From DAOMNN01 sp035443825 (GTDB taxonomy: Bacteria; Pseudomonadota; Gammaproteobacteria; Burkholderiales; Rhodocyclaceae): DNA of 64,000 bases. The stretch lies in assembly GCA_035443825.1 (NCBI GenBank), contig DAOMNN010000004.1:16463-80462 (forward strand), in the 5' to 3' direction. How positions within the stretch are numbered: the stretch's first letter is position 1; every line of letters begins with the position of its first letter. The notes beneath the pieces are model-generated. The model did no database searches. It was not told the origin of the DNA and worked only from the letters and a program-made list of their open reading frames with translations. This document shows positions 51,984 through 60,662 of the stretch, in pieces. Position numbers and translations under genes: made by a program.

Positions 51984-54575
51984 TTGCGCGCAAGAAGACT
52001 AAGAACGCGGATGAAGCTGGTTCCGCTGTTGATGTGCTGCTTCTGGGGTGCTGCCGATGCGTCCGGGTTGCCCCCGTTGACGGTCTCTCCCGATCTGATC
52101 AGGAGCAGGGCCGCGGCCGCACCGGTGCCCCAGCCAAAGGTCGAGGTTGCGCCGGGAGTGCCCGTCCAGTCGCCACCACCCGCGATGGCCGCCCCCGTCA
52201 TCAAGCCTGCACCATCGCGTCCGCCCGAGCGGGTCCCTGTTGCCGCGCCGGCTCCGGACCAATCCGACTCCGACTCCGGGCGTGCCGATGCGATCGATCG
52301 TGGCCGCGCTGCCGAAGCACCTGACGAATCCGCGACATCCCCGCAGCCTTCCGCTTCGCAGCCTGAACCCGTGGCCCCCGAGTCGCTACGAGGGACAGGT
52401 CCCGTTGTTGGGATGCCCGAGAAGGCGCCGCCGCAAACCGGACAGACGCCTGGTGCCGTCGAAGTCAGCGCAATGCGCATCGTCGGGGTGCGGACCGTGG
52501 AACTGGTGGCCGAGGGCGAGGCGCAATTGCAGCGGGACGGCGTGATCTTGTCCGCCGATCGCCTCGTGTACAACGAACTCACGGACGAAGCCGAGGCCTC
52601 GGGGAACGTGCGTTGGGTGCAGGGCGACGACTGGATGACGGGCTCGTGGGCGCGATTCATCGTGCACGAGTGGGTCGGGGAGATCGAGGCTCCGACGTAT
52701 CTGATGTCAAGACCTTCGAAGGCGCGCCCCGGCGAGATTCCTGCAGTGATATCGGGGAGTGGCCACGCGGACACCATGTATTTCGAGGGCGAAAACCAGT
52801 ACCGGCTGATCAACGCAACCTGGTCGACGTGCAAGCCCGAGAGTCCCGACTGGTACATCAAGGCCGCCGAACTGGAACTGGATTACGACCGCGAGGTCGG
52901 GACGGCGCGGGGCACTTCGCTCGTATTCAAGGACGTCCCGATATTCTGGTGGCCCTGGATGGAGTTTCCGCTGGCACAGCAGCGCCAGTCCGGTTTCCTC
53001 ACCCCGACGATGGGCGTGTCCAACAAGACCGGCGTCGATCTCTCGTTCCCCTACTACTGGAACATCGCACCCAACTACGACGCGACCATCGCGCCCCGCT
53101 ACATGGGCCGTCGGGGACTGCAGCTTGCGGGCGAGTTTCGCTACCTGTCTGAGAACTATCGAGGCACGTCGCGTGTCGAGTGGCTGCCGCGTGACAAGGT
53201 CACGGGTGAAAGGCGCACGCTCGGTTCGTTGCAGCACGTTCACAGGATCACGTCCAGGCTGTCCGCTTCCCTCGATCTGAACGCGGTTTCGGACGACGAC
53301 TATTTCGAGGATCTGTCGTCGCGCGTTGGGGTGGCTTCGCGCGTGAACCTTCTGCGCGAAGGGCGCATAGCTTACGCGGGCGGCTGGTGGCGAGCCTCGG
53401 CGCTGGCGCAGAGCTACCAGACGCTCGACGGCACGGGTCCGTACCGGAGATTGCCGCAACTGCTGTTGACCGCGGATCGGGCGGATCTTCCCGGAGGGGT
53501 GGTGTTCGGATTCCGCGGCGAGTACGTGGACTTCAGGCATGCCGACGACACGCGTGCGGAGGGGCGCCGTTTCGTCGTCTACCCGCAGGTCTCTTACCCG
53601 TATCGCCAGCCCGGCTACTACATCACGCCGAAGATCGGCCTGCACCACACACGGTATTCCCTGGATCGCCCCGCTGCCGATCCAAACACGCGCCCATCGA
53701 TCACCCGCAATCTCCCGATCTTCTCGGTCGACAGCGGAATGGTCTTCGAACGCGAAACGAGCCTGTTCGGGCAGGCGTACACGCAGACGCTGGAACCCAG
53801 GCTCTTCTATCTCCGCGTTCCCTATCGGGATCAGGACGACATACCGCGCTTCGATACGTCCCGCTACGACTTCGGGTTTGCCCAGATCTTCTCCGAGAAC
53901 CGGTTCTCCGGCAGCGACCGCATTGGTGACGCGAACGAATTGACCGTGGCGGTCACGTCGCGCCTGATCGACCCGACCTCGGGAGCGGAACGCCTGCGGG
54001 CAACGCTTGGACAACGATTCTTCTTCAGGGACCGGCGCGTCCTGCTCAGTCCGTCGGACGAGCGGCGCAAGCGGACCGACATGCTTGCCGCCCTCAGCGG
54101 TCGAATCACGCAAACAACTTCGCTCGATACGGCGTGGCAGTACAATCCCTTCGACAAGGTCACCGAGCGTTTCAACTTCGCCGTGCGCTATCAGCCCGAG
54201 TTCGCCAAGGTACTGAACGTCGGCTATCGTTTCTCCCGCGACGTACTGGAAGACGTGGATATTTCGGCGCAATGGCCGCTCGGCGGACGCTGGTACGGCG
54301 TAGGTCGCGTGACCCGCTCGCTCAAGGAACGCCGCGTAACCGAAGCGGTCGCAGGTGTGGAGTATGTGAGCCAATGCGGGTGCTGGGTTTTCCGCACTGC
54401 CGCGCACCGCTTTGCGACCAACCCCGACCGGGTCACCAACGCCTTGTTCTTCCAGCTGGAGTTGAATGGCCTGGGAAGTGTCGGTGCGAGCCCGCTCAAT
54501 CTGCTTCAGCGCAGCGTGCCCGGCTATGGCAAGATCAACGAATCACTCTCCGATCGTTTCTTCGGCGAGGAATGA
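51984..54575 (+). CDS. lptD: LPS-assembly protein LptD
   Basis: 863 residues if translation starts at TTG 51984 (GGGGGAAGG just upstream); ATG 52011 and ATG 51936 are in-frame alternatives. A signal peptide (KLVPLLMCCFWGAADA) directs export. Residues ~35-145 are an unusual proline/alanine/serine-rich spacer before the N-terminal LptA-like beta-jellyroll (AEGEAQLQRDGVILSADRLVYNE, part). The rest is the 26-stranded outer-membrane barrel, with conserved YTQTLEPRLFYLRVPYRDQD (part) and a CGC near the C-terminus for the disulfide. It inserts LPS into the outer membrane with LptE. surA, encoded next, is its periplasmic chaperone. Confidence 0.94.
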   Translation: MRARRLRTRMKLVPLLMCCFWGAADASGLPPLTVSPDLIRSRAAAAPVPQPKVEVAPGVPVQSPPPAMAAPVIKPAPSRPPERVPVAAPAPDQSDSDSGRADAIDRGRAAEAPDESATSPQPSASQPEPVAPESLRGTGPVVGMPEKAPPQTGQTPGAVEVSAMRIVGVRTVELVAEGEAQLQRDGVILSADRLVYNELTDEAEASGNVRWVQGDDWMTGSWARFIVHEWVGEIEAPTYLMSRPSKARPGEIPAVISGSGHADTMYFEGENQYRLINATWSTCKPESPDWYIKAAELELDYDREVGTARGTSLVFKDVPIFWWPWMEFPLAQQRQSGFLTPTMGVSNKTGVDLSFPYYWNIAPNYDATIAPRYMGRRGLQLAGEFRYLSENYRGTSRVEWLPRDKVTGERRTLGSLQHVHRITSRLSASLDLNAVSDDDYFEDLSSRVGVASRVNLLREGRIAYAGGWWRASALAQSYQTLDGTGPYRRLPQLLLTADRADLPGGVVFGFRGEYVDFRHADDTRAEGRRFVVYPQVSYPYRQPGYYITPKIGLHHTRYSLDRPAADPNTRPSITRNLPIFSVDSGMVFERETSLFGQAYTQTLEPRLFYLRVPYRDQDDIPRFDTSRYDFGFAQIFSENRFSGSDRIGDANELTVAVTSRLIDPTSGAERLRATLGQRFFFRDRRVLLSPSDERRKRTDMLAALSGRITQTTSLDTAWQYNPFDKVTERFNFAVRYQPEFAKVLNVGYRFSRDVLEDVDISAQWPLGGRWYGVGRVTRSLKERRVTEAVAGVEYVSQCGCWVFRTAAHRFATNPDRVTNALFFQLELNGLGSVGASPLNLLQRSVPGYGKINESLSDRFFGEE

Positions 54576-54614
54576 GCGCATTACTTCCATCACACAGACG
54601 CCAGATAATCAGCC

Positions 54615-55931
54615 ATGCAAATCTCCCTTCGATTTCGACTCATCTTTCTCGCCGCCGTGACCGCGGTCGTCGGCGCGCTGCCGGCGGCGGCCGTGGCACA
54701 GCGTTCTGTGCCGGTCGACCGCGTGGTCGCCGTGGTCAATGATGAAGTCGTCACCCTGGTCGAGTTGCGTGCGCGGATGCAGCAGGTGGTGGCGCAGCTC
54801 AATCGACAGGGTGTCCAGTTGCCGCCGCAGGAGGTTCTGGAGCGGCAGCTTCTGGAGCGCCTCATCCTCGAGCGTGCGCAGATACAGCACGCACGCGATA
54901 CGGGGTTGACGATCGACGAGGCGACTTTGGATCGCGCGATCGCACGGATTGCGGAGAACAACAACCTGAACGAAACCCAGCTTCGGGCGGCGCTGGAGAG
55001 CGATGGCATTTCCTGGAGCCGCTTCCGCGAGGAAATCCGCACCGAGATCCTGTTCGCGCGGCTGCGCGAGCGTGAGGTCGAGAGCGGGATTGTCGTGACC
55101 GAGGCGGAGATCGACAACTTTCTCGAACAGAACCCGGACGCGTTCTCGGGGCAGGAAGTGTTGCTTGCGCATATTCTGCTTCGCGTGCCGGAAGGCGCGT
55201 CCGAAGGTGAGGTTCAGCGACTCGTCGCGATGGCGGAGTCATTGCGCGAGCGGCATGCGGCGGGGGAGGACTTCGCACAGCTGGCCGCGAGCCATTCCGA
55301 GGCACCGGATGCCGTCGAAGGGGGTCTGCTCGGCTGGCGCAGCAAGGAACGATTGCCGGCACTTTTCGCGGATGCGGTGCGGGATCTCCAGCCAGGCCAG
55401 GTATCGCACGTCATGCGTAGTGGTGCGGGGCTCCACATCGTGATGTTCGTCGCATCGCGCGGAGGCGAACTGGCGGGGCCCGACCAGCTCGAGCAGACGC
55501 GTGCACGCCACATACTGATCCGGACGTCCGAGGTGTTGACCGACAGTGAAGCAGAGGGCCGACTGCTCGCGTTGCGTGAGCGCATCACCTACGGGGAGAG
55601 TTTCGAAGATCTGGCGAAGGTCCATTCGGACGATCTTTCGGGTGCGCGCGGAGGTGATCTGGGGTGGATCTATCCGGGCGACACGGTTCCGGAGTTCGAG
55701 CGTGCGATGGATGCGTTGATGCCGGGCGAGATGAGCCCTCCGGTGCGCTCGCCTTTCGGCTGGCATCTGATCCAGGTCGTGGAGCGCCGCGTCCAGGATG
55801 TCTCGGACGAGCGCATGCGCAATGCCGCACGCAATGCCTTGCGCGAGCGCAAGGCGGAGGAGGGTTACGAGGACTGGTTGCGCGAGTTGCGTGACAGCAC
55901 CTATGTCGAGTATCGGCTGGAGCGCGACTGA
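54615..55931 (+). CDS. surA: Periplasmic chaperone / peptidyl-prolyl isomerase SurA
   Basis: 438 residues. Signal peptide (FRLIFLAAVTAVVGALPAAAVA), SurA N-terminal domain (RVVAVVNDEVVTLVELRARMQQV, part), then two parvulin domains (around LLAHILLRVPEGA and ARHILIRTSEVLTDSEAE) and the C-terminal helix. It escorts outer-membrane proteins, notably LptD. It follows lptD by 39 bases in the common lptD-surA-pdxA-ksgA operon. Confidence 0.97.
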   Translation: MQISLRFRLIFLAAVTAVVGALPAAAVAQRSVPVDRVVAVVNDEVVTLVELRARMQQVVAQLNRQGVQLPPQEVLERQLLERLILERAQIQHARDTGLTIDEATLDRAIARIAENNNLNETQLRAALESDGISWSRFREEIRTEILFARLREREVESGIVVTEAEIDNFLEQNPDAFSGQEVLLAHILLRVPEGASEGEVQRLVAMAESLRERHAAGEDFAQLAASHSEAPDAVEGGLLGWRSKERLPALFADAVRDLQPGQVSHVMRSGAGLHIVMFVASRGGELAGPDQLEQTRARHILIRTSEVLTDSEAEGRLLALRERITYGESFEDLAKVHSDDLSGARGGDLGWIYPGDTVPEFERAMDALMPGEMSPPVRSPFGWHLIQVVERRVQDVSDERMRNAARNALRERKAEEGYEDWLRELRDSTYVEYRLERD

Positions 55932-55940
55932 GGAACCAAC

Positions 55941-56948
55941 TTGACCCAGCGCCCCGTCATCGCGGTCACCAGTGGCGAGCCGGCGGGCGTCGGGCCGGAA
56001 CTGTGCGCGGCGCTTGCGACGCGTAAATGGCCAGCGCGGCTCGTCGTCCTGGGCGATCTCGAACTGATCCGTTCGCGCCTGCCATTCGCGCAGGCCGCAA
56101 CAACCGTGGTTGAATACCTGCCGGACAGTGCCCCGCCGAAGGCGTCGGGGACGGTGCTCGAAGTCCTGCACATGCCGCTGGCGGTACGCTCGCAGGCAGG
56201 ACATCTCGACGCCGCCAACAGCCCCTACGTCCTGCGCTTGCTCGATCGGGCGATCACCGGGTGCATCGACGGCGAGTTTGGCGGCATGGTCACCGCGCCG
56301 GTGCACAAGGCGGCCATCAATGATGCAGGCATCCCGTTCATCGGTCACACCGAGTACCTGGCAGTGAGCACGGGTACGCCGCGAGTCGTGATGATGCTGG
56401 TCGGCGGCGGGCTGCGTGTCGCACTCGCCACGACCCACCTGCCGCTTTCGGCGGTGCCCGCGGCGATTACGCCGGCGCTGCTCGAGGAGACGCTGCGCAT
56501 CGTCGATGCCGATCTCCGGAGTCGCTTCGATGTCGCCGCGCCGCGAATTCTCGTCGCCGGCCTCAATCCGCACGCAGGCGAAGGCGGGCATATGGGCCGA
56601 GAGGAGATCGACGTGATCGTTCCCGTACTGGACCGGCTCCGCGCCGAAGGGATGCGGCTGATCGGCCCCCTGCCCGCAGACACGCTGTTCGTGCCGCATA
56701 CACTGGCGCAGGGCGATGCCGTACTCGCGATGTACCACGATCAGGGGCTGCCCGTGCTCAAGCATGCGAGCTTCGGCGGTGGTGTAAATGTGACGCTTGG
56801 CCTTCCGATCGTGCGCACCTCGGTCGATCACGGCACCGCGCTCGACCTGGCCGGATCCGGCCGCGCCGATCCCGGCAGCCTGTTCGCAGCGGTGGAGCTG
56901 GCCATCGACATGGTCCGGATCCGTGTCGGGCGTGACGCGTCGGCATGA
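55941..56948 (+). CDS. pdxA: 4-hydroxythreonine-4-phosphate dehydrogenase
   Basis: 335 residues from TTG 55941, with GAGGA 6 nt upstream; no ATG fits. NAD-dependent step of pyridoxal-5'-phosphate synthesis. VTSGEPAGVGPEL at the start, TAPVHKAAINDAGIPFIGHTEYLA (part), and the metal-binding AMYHDQGLPVLKH and VDHGTALDLAGSG are typical. The stop overlaps the ksgA start by 4 bp. Confidence 0.97.
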   Translation: MTQRPVIAVTSGEPAGVGPELCAALATRKWPARLVVLGDLELIRSRLPFAQAATTVVEYLPDSAPPKASGTVLEVLHMPLAVRSQAGHLDAANSPYVLRLLDRAITGCIDGEFGGMVTAPVHKAAINDAGIPFIGHTEYLAVSTGTPRVVMMLVGGGLRVALATTHLPLSAVPAAITPALLEETLRIVDADLRSRFDVAAPRILVAGLNPHAGEGGHMGREEIDVIVPVLDRLRAEGMRLIGPLPADTLFVPHTLAQGDAVLAMYHDQGLPVLKHASFGGGVNVTLGLPIVRTSVDHGTALDLAGSGRADPGSLFAAVELAIDMVRIRVGRDASA

Positions 56949-57727
56949 ATGGGCACAGGGCGCGCAGGCGGTTCGGGCAGAACTTCCTGTCCGATCCGAA
57001 CATCATCCGCAGGATTGTCGATGCGATCCGTCCGATCACTGGCGATAACCTGGTCGAAATCGGCCCGGGGCTGGGCGCACTCACGGGGCCGCTGGTGGAG
57101 CGTATGGGGCATCTGCACGTGGTCGAGATCGATCGTGACCTGATCGCGCGACTGCGTGAGTCGTTCGCCGCCGAACAACTCACGATTCACGAAGGCGATG
57201 CGCTGCGCTTCGATTTTGCAGCGCTGGGGGCGCCGCTCAGGGTGGTCGGCAACCTCCCCTACAACATCTCCACGCCGTTGCTGTTTCACCTCGCGCATTT
57301 CGCGGAGCAGGTTGTGGACATGACGTTCATGCTGCAGAAGGAGGTCGTGATGCGGATGGTCGCCGAGCCGGGCACGGACGACTACGGCCGCCTGTCCGTG
57401 ATGCTTCAATACCGATTCGCGATGGCCCGGCTGTTCGACGTTCCGCCCGGTGCCTTCCGCCCTGCGCCGAAGGTCACTTCGAGCATCGTGCGCATGGTGC
57501 CGCACGCGAAAGAGCGCCTCGATGCGCAAGACGAAGCCTTGCTTGGGCGCGTCGTGGCCGCCGCATTCGGGCAGCGGCGCAAGACCTTGCGCAACACGCT
57601 GCGCGACTTTCTCGACGAGGCCGACTTTGCCGCGCTCGGGATCGCCCCCGGCTTGCGTGGCGAGCGCCTGTCCGTCGGGCAGTATGTCGCGATCTCAAAC
57701 CACGTCGCAACGCGCCGTTCTGATTAA
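56945..57727 (+). CDS. ksgA: 16S rRNA dimethyladenosine transferase
   Basis: 260 residues. Dimethylates the two adjacent adenines at the 3' end of 16S rRNA. RRRFGQNFLSDPNIIRRIV, the SAM loop EIGPGLGALTGPL and catalytic NLPYNIST are present. ATGA overlap with pdxA places it as last gene of the lptD operon. It converges on the DUF2892 gene. Confidence 0.98.
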   Translation: MNGHRARRRFGQNFLSDPNIIRRIVDAIRPITGDNLVEIGPGLGALTGPLVERMGHLHVVEIDRDLIARLRESFAAEQLTIHEGDALRFDFAALGAPLRVVGNLPYNISTPLLFHLAHFAEQVVDMTFMLQKEVVMRMVAEPGTDDYGRLSVMLQYRFAMARLFDVPPGAFRPAPKVTSSIVRMVPHAKERLDAQDEALLGRVVAAAFGQRRKTLRNTLRDFLDEADFAALGIAPGLRGERLSVGQYVAISNHVATRRSD

Positions 57728-57767
57728 GAGGCCCCGCTGGCGAGGCGGGACCAACGTGGACTGTCGC

Positions 57768-57962
57768 TCAGCTCTTCTTCAGCGGGCAGGTATTGACGCC
57801 GATCAGCTTGTAGGCTGGGCACCAGCCCATGAGGCCGGTCACGAGGGGTACGACGCCGATGAAGGTCCACGGTGCGCCGATGCCCATGATGCCGAGCGCG
57901 ATGAGGATGAGGCCTGCAACGATACGCAGGATCTTGTCGATGCCGCCGACATTGGTTTGCAT
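57768..57962 (-). CDS. DUF2892-type small inner-membrane protein
   Basis: 64 residues from the ATG at 57962, which has a perfect AAGGAG ribosome site. Two hydrophobic helices (ILRIVAGLILIALGIMGIG and WTFIGVVPLVTGLMG) and a C-terminal CPAYKLIGVNTC, all typical of DUF2892 (YgaP-like transmembrane) proteins. Such proteins are often encoded with Crp/Fnr-type regulators and rhodaneses and are linked to sulfur handling. The Crp/Fnr gene lies just upstream. Two cysteines are conserved at the tail. Confidence 0.85.
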   Translation of the reverse strand: MQTNVGGIDKILRIVAGLILIALGIMGIGAPWTFIGVVPLVTGLMGWCPAYKLIGVNTCPLKKS

Positions 57963-58027
57963 GTGGTGCTCCTTGTGCATTGATCGAATCAGTGAGCGCA
58001 TTTGGCCAGATCGAGCCGCGCCAGTCT

Positions 58028-58041
58028 GTAACCGAGGTTAC
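58028..58041. promoter_or_regulatory. Palindrome GTAACC-GA-GGTTAC, possible regulator site
   Basis: A perfect 6-2-6 palindrome, also readable as 5-4-5, the spacing of Crp/Fnr-type boxes. It lies between the Crp/Fnr-like regulator gene and the DUF2892 gene, 66 bases upstream of the latter's ATG. A second palindrome, GCGTGT-T-ACACGC, sits at 58060-58072. Confidence 0.45.
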
Positions 58042-58092
58042 ACAAGGCCGAGGTAAGGAGCGTGTTACACGCCTTGAGACTGCATGGACGCT

Positions 58093-58773
58093 TCAGGATT
58101 CCTGGCGACCGTCGCTGGCCAGCGTTCTCAGTCCTGCCGGATCGAGGATCTCGATCTGTTCGCGTGAAAGCCGCACCAGCCCTTGCTCTGCAAATCCCTT
58201 GAGCAGGCGGCTGACGAATTCGCGCACGCTGCCAAGTTCGTCGGCAAGCTGCTGGTGCGTCACGCGCAGGGTGCGCCCCTTGCCCAGCAGGAGGGCCGCC
58301 AGACGCTGGTCGAGCCGCTGGAAGGCGACCGCTTCGATCAGTTGCATCAGGTCTGCGATGCGCTCCGCGAAGAGGTGAAAGATGAAGTTGCGGAACACCG
58401 GCTGCGCAAGCAGTTCGTCGAAAACCGCACGGGGCAGGATCATCAACTCGGTATCGATCTCGGTGACGCCGCGTGCGTTGTAGTCCTCCTTGCCGAGCAG
58501 GCACGATGACGAAATGATGCAGGTTTCGCCCGGCGTCACGCGATACAGCGGCAGCTCCCGCCCGGTGGCAGAGCACTTGACCACGCGGATGCTGCCTTCG
58601 ACCACGAAGGGGAAGCCCTCGCACGCCTGGTGATCGTCGAACAGCCGGGTTGCGGCGGGGACGCGAACCCACTGCGCCGAAGCCACGATCCGTCGCCGGG
58701 CAGGGTCGGGCAACGCCGAAATCATCGGATAATGACCTGCGAGACGGTCGAGCTCGGTTTCACTCAGGCTCAT
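58093..58773 (-). CDS. Crp/Fnr family transcriptional regulator
   Basis: 226 residues. N-terminal cNMP-fold (VRVPAATRLFDDHQACEGFPFVVEG, part), a long dimer helix and a C-terminal winged HTH with LADELGSVREFVSRLLKGF. The Fnr cysteines are absent, although C87 and C94 are nearby in TCIISSSCLLG. The HTH recognition motif is the SVREFVSR type, common among regulators beside DUF2892 genes. It probably controls the DUF2892 gene through the palindrome in between. The effector is unknown. Confidence 0.9.
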   Translation of the reverse strand: MSLSETELDRLAGHYPMISALPDPARRRIVASAQWVRVPAATRLFDDHQACEGFPFVVEGSIRVVKCSATGRELPLYRVTPGETCIISSSCLLGKEDYNARGVTEIDTELMILPRAVFDELLAQPVFRNFIFHLFAERIADLMQLIEAVAFQRLDQRLAALLLGKGRTLRVTHQQLADELGSVREFVSRLLKGFAEQGLVRLSREQIEILDPAGLRTLASDGRQES

Positions 58774-58803
58774 GCGTACACCCCCGAAAAGACGGCGATT
58801 ACC

Positions 58804-59565
58804 TCATGCACGGAGCTCGAGTACCACCGGTGCATGATCCGAAGGACGTTCGAGTCTGCGCGGGGCCTTGTCGATGGTGCACGCGGTGCACGCGGCGCGC
58901 AACGCCGCAGATACGAGGATATGGTCGATGCGCAGGCCGAAGTTGCGACGAAAGGCCATCATCCGGTAGTCCCACCACGAGAAGCTGCGTTCGGGCTGAT
59001 CGAAGAGGCGAAAGGCGTCGATCAGACCAAGATCCGTAAGATGCGTGAAGGCGGCCCGCTCGGGTGCGGACACATGAATCTCGTCGCTCCACTCGGGATG
59101 CGCGTCGCGATCTTCCGGTGCGATGTTGAAGTCGCCGGTAAGCACCAGGCGTTCGTGCGACCCGAGTTCATCGCGTACCCACTCGGTCAGGGCCGCAAGC
59201 CAGCGCAGTTTGTACTCGAACTTCTCGGAGCCCACGGCCTGACCGTTCGGAAAATAGCCGCAGATGATCCGCACATCCTGAATGCTGGCGGCGATGATGC
59301 GCTTCTGTGGGTCTTCGAAGCCGGGAATGTCGCGCACCACGTCGCCAGCCTCGTGTGGCGTGAGTATCGCCACCCCGTTGTATGTCTTCTGCCCGTTATA
59401 GGCCGCTCGGTAGCCAGCCTCGGCGAGCTCGGCTTCCGGGAAATCCTTGTCTTCGAGTTTCAGCTCCTGCAGGCACAGTGCATCGGGCTCGTGCGCCGCG
59501 AGCCAGTCGAGTACCTGCGGCAGGCGAACCTTGAGCGAGTTTACGTTCCAGGTGGCGATCTTCAT
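58804..59565 (-). CDS. xth: Exodeoxyribonuclease III
   Basis: 253 residues. AP endonuclease/3'-exonuclease of base excision repair. MKIATWNVNSLKVRLPQVLDWL, the catalytic ELKLED (LQELKLED), GDFNIAPEDRD and the C-terminal SDHAPVVLEL are conserved metal and phosphate-binding segments. Length is normal. It stands between the Crp/Fnr-like gene and cbbR, all on the minus strand. Confidence 0.96.
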   Translation of the reverse strand: MKIATWNVNSLKVRLPQVLDWLAAHEPDALCLQELKLEDKDFPEAELAEAGYRAAYNGQKTYNGVAILTPHEAGDVVRDIPGFEDPQKRIIAASIQDVRIICGYFPNGQAVGSEKFEYKLRWLAALTEWVRDELGSHERLVLTGDFNIAPEDRDAHPEWSDEIHVSAPERAAFTHLTDLGLIDAFRLFDQPERSFSWWDYRMMAFRRNFGLRIDHILVSAALRAACTACTIDKAPRRLERPSDHAPVVLELRA

Positions 59566-59607
59566 GGTGTCGTGGTTCCGGGGCCTGAGCTGTTCGGGTC
59601 CATCCCA

Positions 59608-60513
59608 TCATAGCGCAGTGGCGGGACCGGCCGGAGCTTCCAGCAAGTACGCCATGAATGCCCTTGCCGCGGGAGAGAGCGCGCGGCCGGCGGGATAGGC
59701 CGCATACCAGTGGCGCCGGATGGGGAAGTGCTCGGCGTCGAGGATTGCGAACTGGCCGGGCGGGTGCAGGTCGAGTGCCTGCCGGGACAGTGCCGAGATG
59801 CCCAGTCCCGCGAGCACCGCCTGCTTGATCGCTTCGTTGCTTCCCAGTTCGAGACGGGGGGTGACCGTAAGTCCGTGCTCCTGGAAGAGGCGCTCGATCG
59901 CCTTGCGCGTCCCGGAGCCTTCCTCGCGCATGAGCCACGGCTCGGCCGCAAGCCGCGCCAGGAGGATTCCGCGTTCCAGTGCCAGCGGGTGGTCCGGTGC
60001 CGCGATCACGACCAACGGGTTTTCCATGAATGGAGTGGACACGACGTCGATTTCTTCCGGCGGTTGACCCAGAATGTATAAGTCCTCGAGGTTGTCGCCG
60101 ATGCTGGCCAGCACTTGCTCCCGGTTGGTTACGCGCAGCGACACTTCTATGTCGGGATAGCGCCGCCCGAACTCGCCCAGCAGGCGCGGTGCGAAATACG
60201 ATGCTGTCGTGATTGCGCCCAGACGCAGGCGTCCGCGCTTCAACCCGCGTCGCTCTGCAACCGTCATTTCGAAGCGGTCGAGTACACCGAAGATCTCCCG
60301 GGCGGCGAGGGCCAGATCATGACCTGCGTCGGTAAGGAGGATGCGCTTGCCGATCTGCTCGAACAGCGGTGCGCCGACCGTGTCGGTGAGCTTGCGGATC
60401 TGCATCGACACGGTTGGTTGGGTCAGATGCAGCGCTTCGGCCGCGCGGGTGAAGCTGCCGTGGCGGGCGATGGCCTCGAAGATCTCGAGCTGGCGAAAGG
60501 TGGCGTGACGCAT
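59608..60513 (-). CDS. cbbR: LysR-type regulator of the RuBisCO operon
   Basis: 301 residues. N-terminal winged HTH (TFRQLEIFEAIARHGSFTRAAEALHLTQPTVSMQIRKL, part), C-terminal effector domain with TASYFAPRLLGEFGRRYP. CbbR regulators activate cbb operons in response to redox/metabolite state. Divergent position 149 bases from cbbL, with an AT-rich operator between, strongly supports the name. Confidence 0.93.
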   Translation of the reverse strand: MRHATFRQLEIFEAIARHGSFTRAAEALHLTQPTVSMQIRKLTDTVGAPLFEQIGKRILLTDAGHDLALAAREIFGVLDRFEMTVAERRGLKRGRLRLGAITTASYFAPRLLGEFGRRYPDIEVSLRVTNREQVLASIGDNLEDLYILGQPPEEIDVVSTPFMENPLVVIAAPDHPLALERGILLARLAAEPWLMREEGSGTRKAIERLFQEHGLTVTPRLELGSNEAIKQAVLAGLGISALSRQALDLHPPGQFAILDAEHFPIRRHWYAAYPAGRALSPAARAFMAYLLEAPAGPATAL

Positions 60514-60662
60514 CCCAGCCTCAATCCATAGACAATAGTGAATGATATAAATAAAAAATAGTGACTGTTATTTATGTTAGAGGGAGTTCATGATTCGATC
60601 AAGCCGTTCGCCGCGGACGTGCAGGGCCGGACGGGAGCGCGATTGACAACCGGAGGATCGAG
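60514..60662. promoter_or_regulatory. cbbR-cbbL divergent control region
   Basis: A strikingly AT-rich island in GC-rich DNA. Inverted repeat ATAAATA (60547-60553) / TATTTAT (60569-60575), and direct repeats AATAGTGA at 60534-60541 and 60557-60564, 23 bases apart. These fit tandem LysR-type (T-N11-A) CbbR sites on one DNA face. GGAGG at 60651-60655 is the cbbL ribosome site. Confidence 0.65.
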
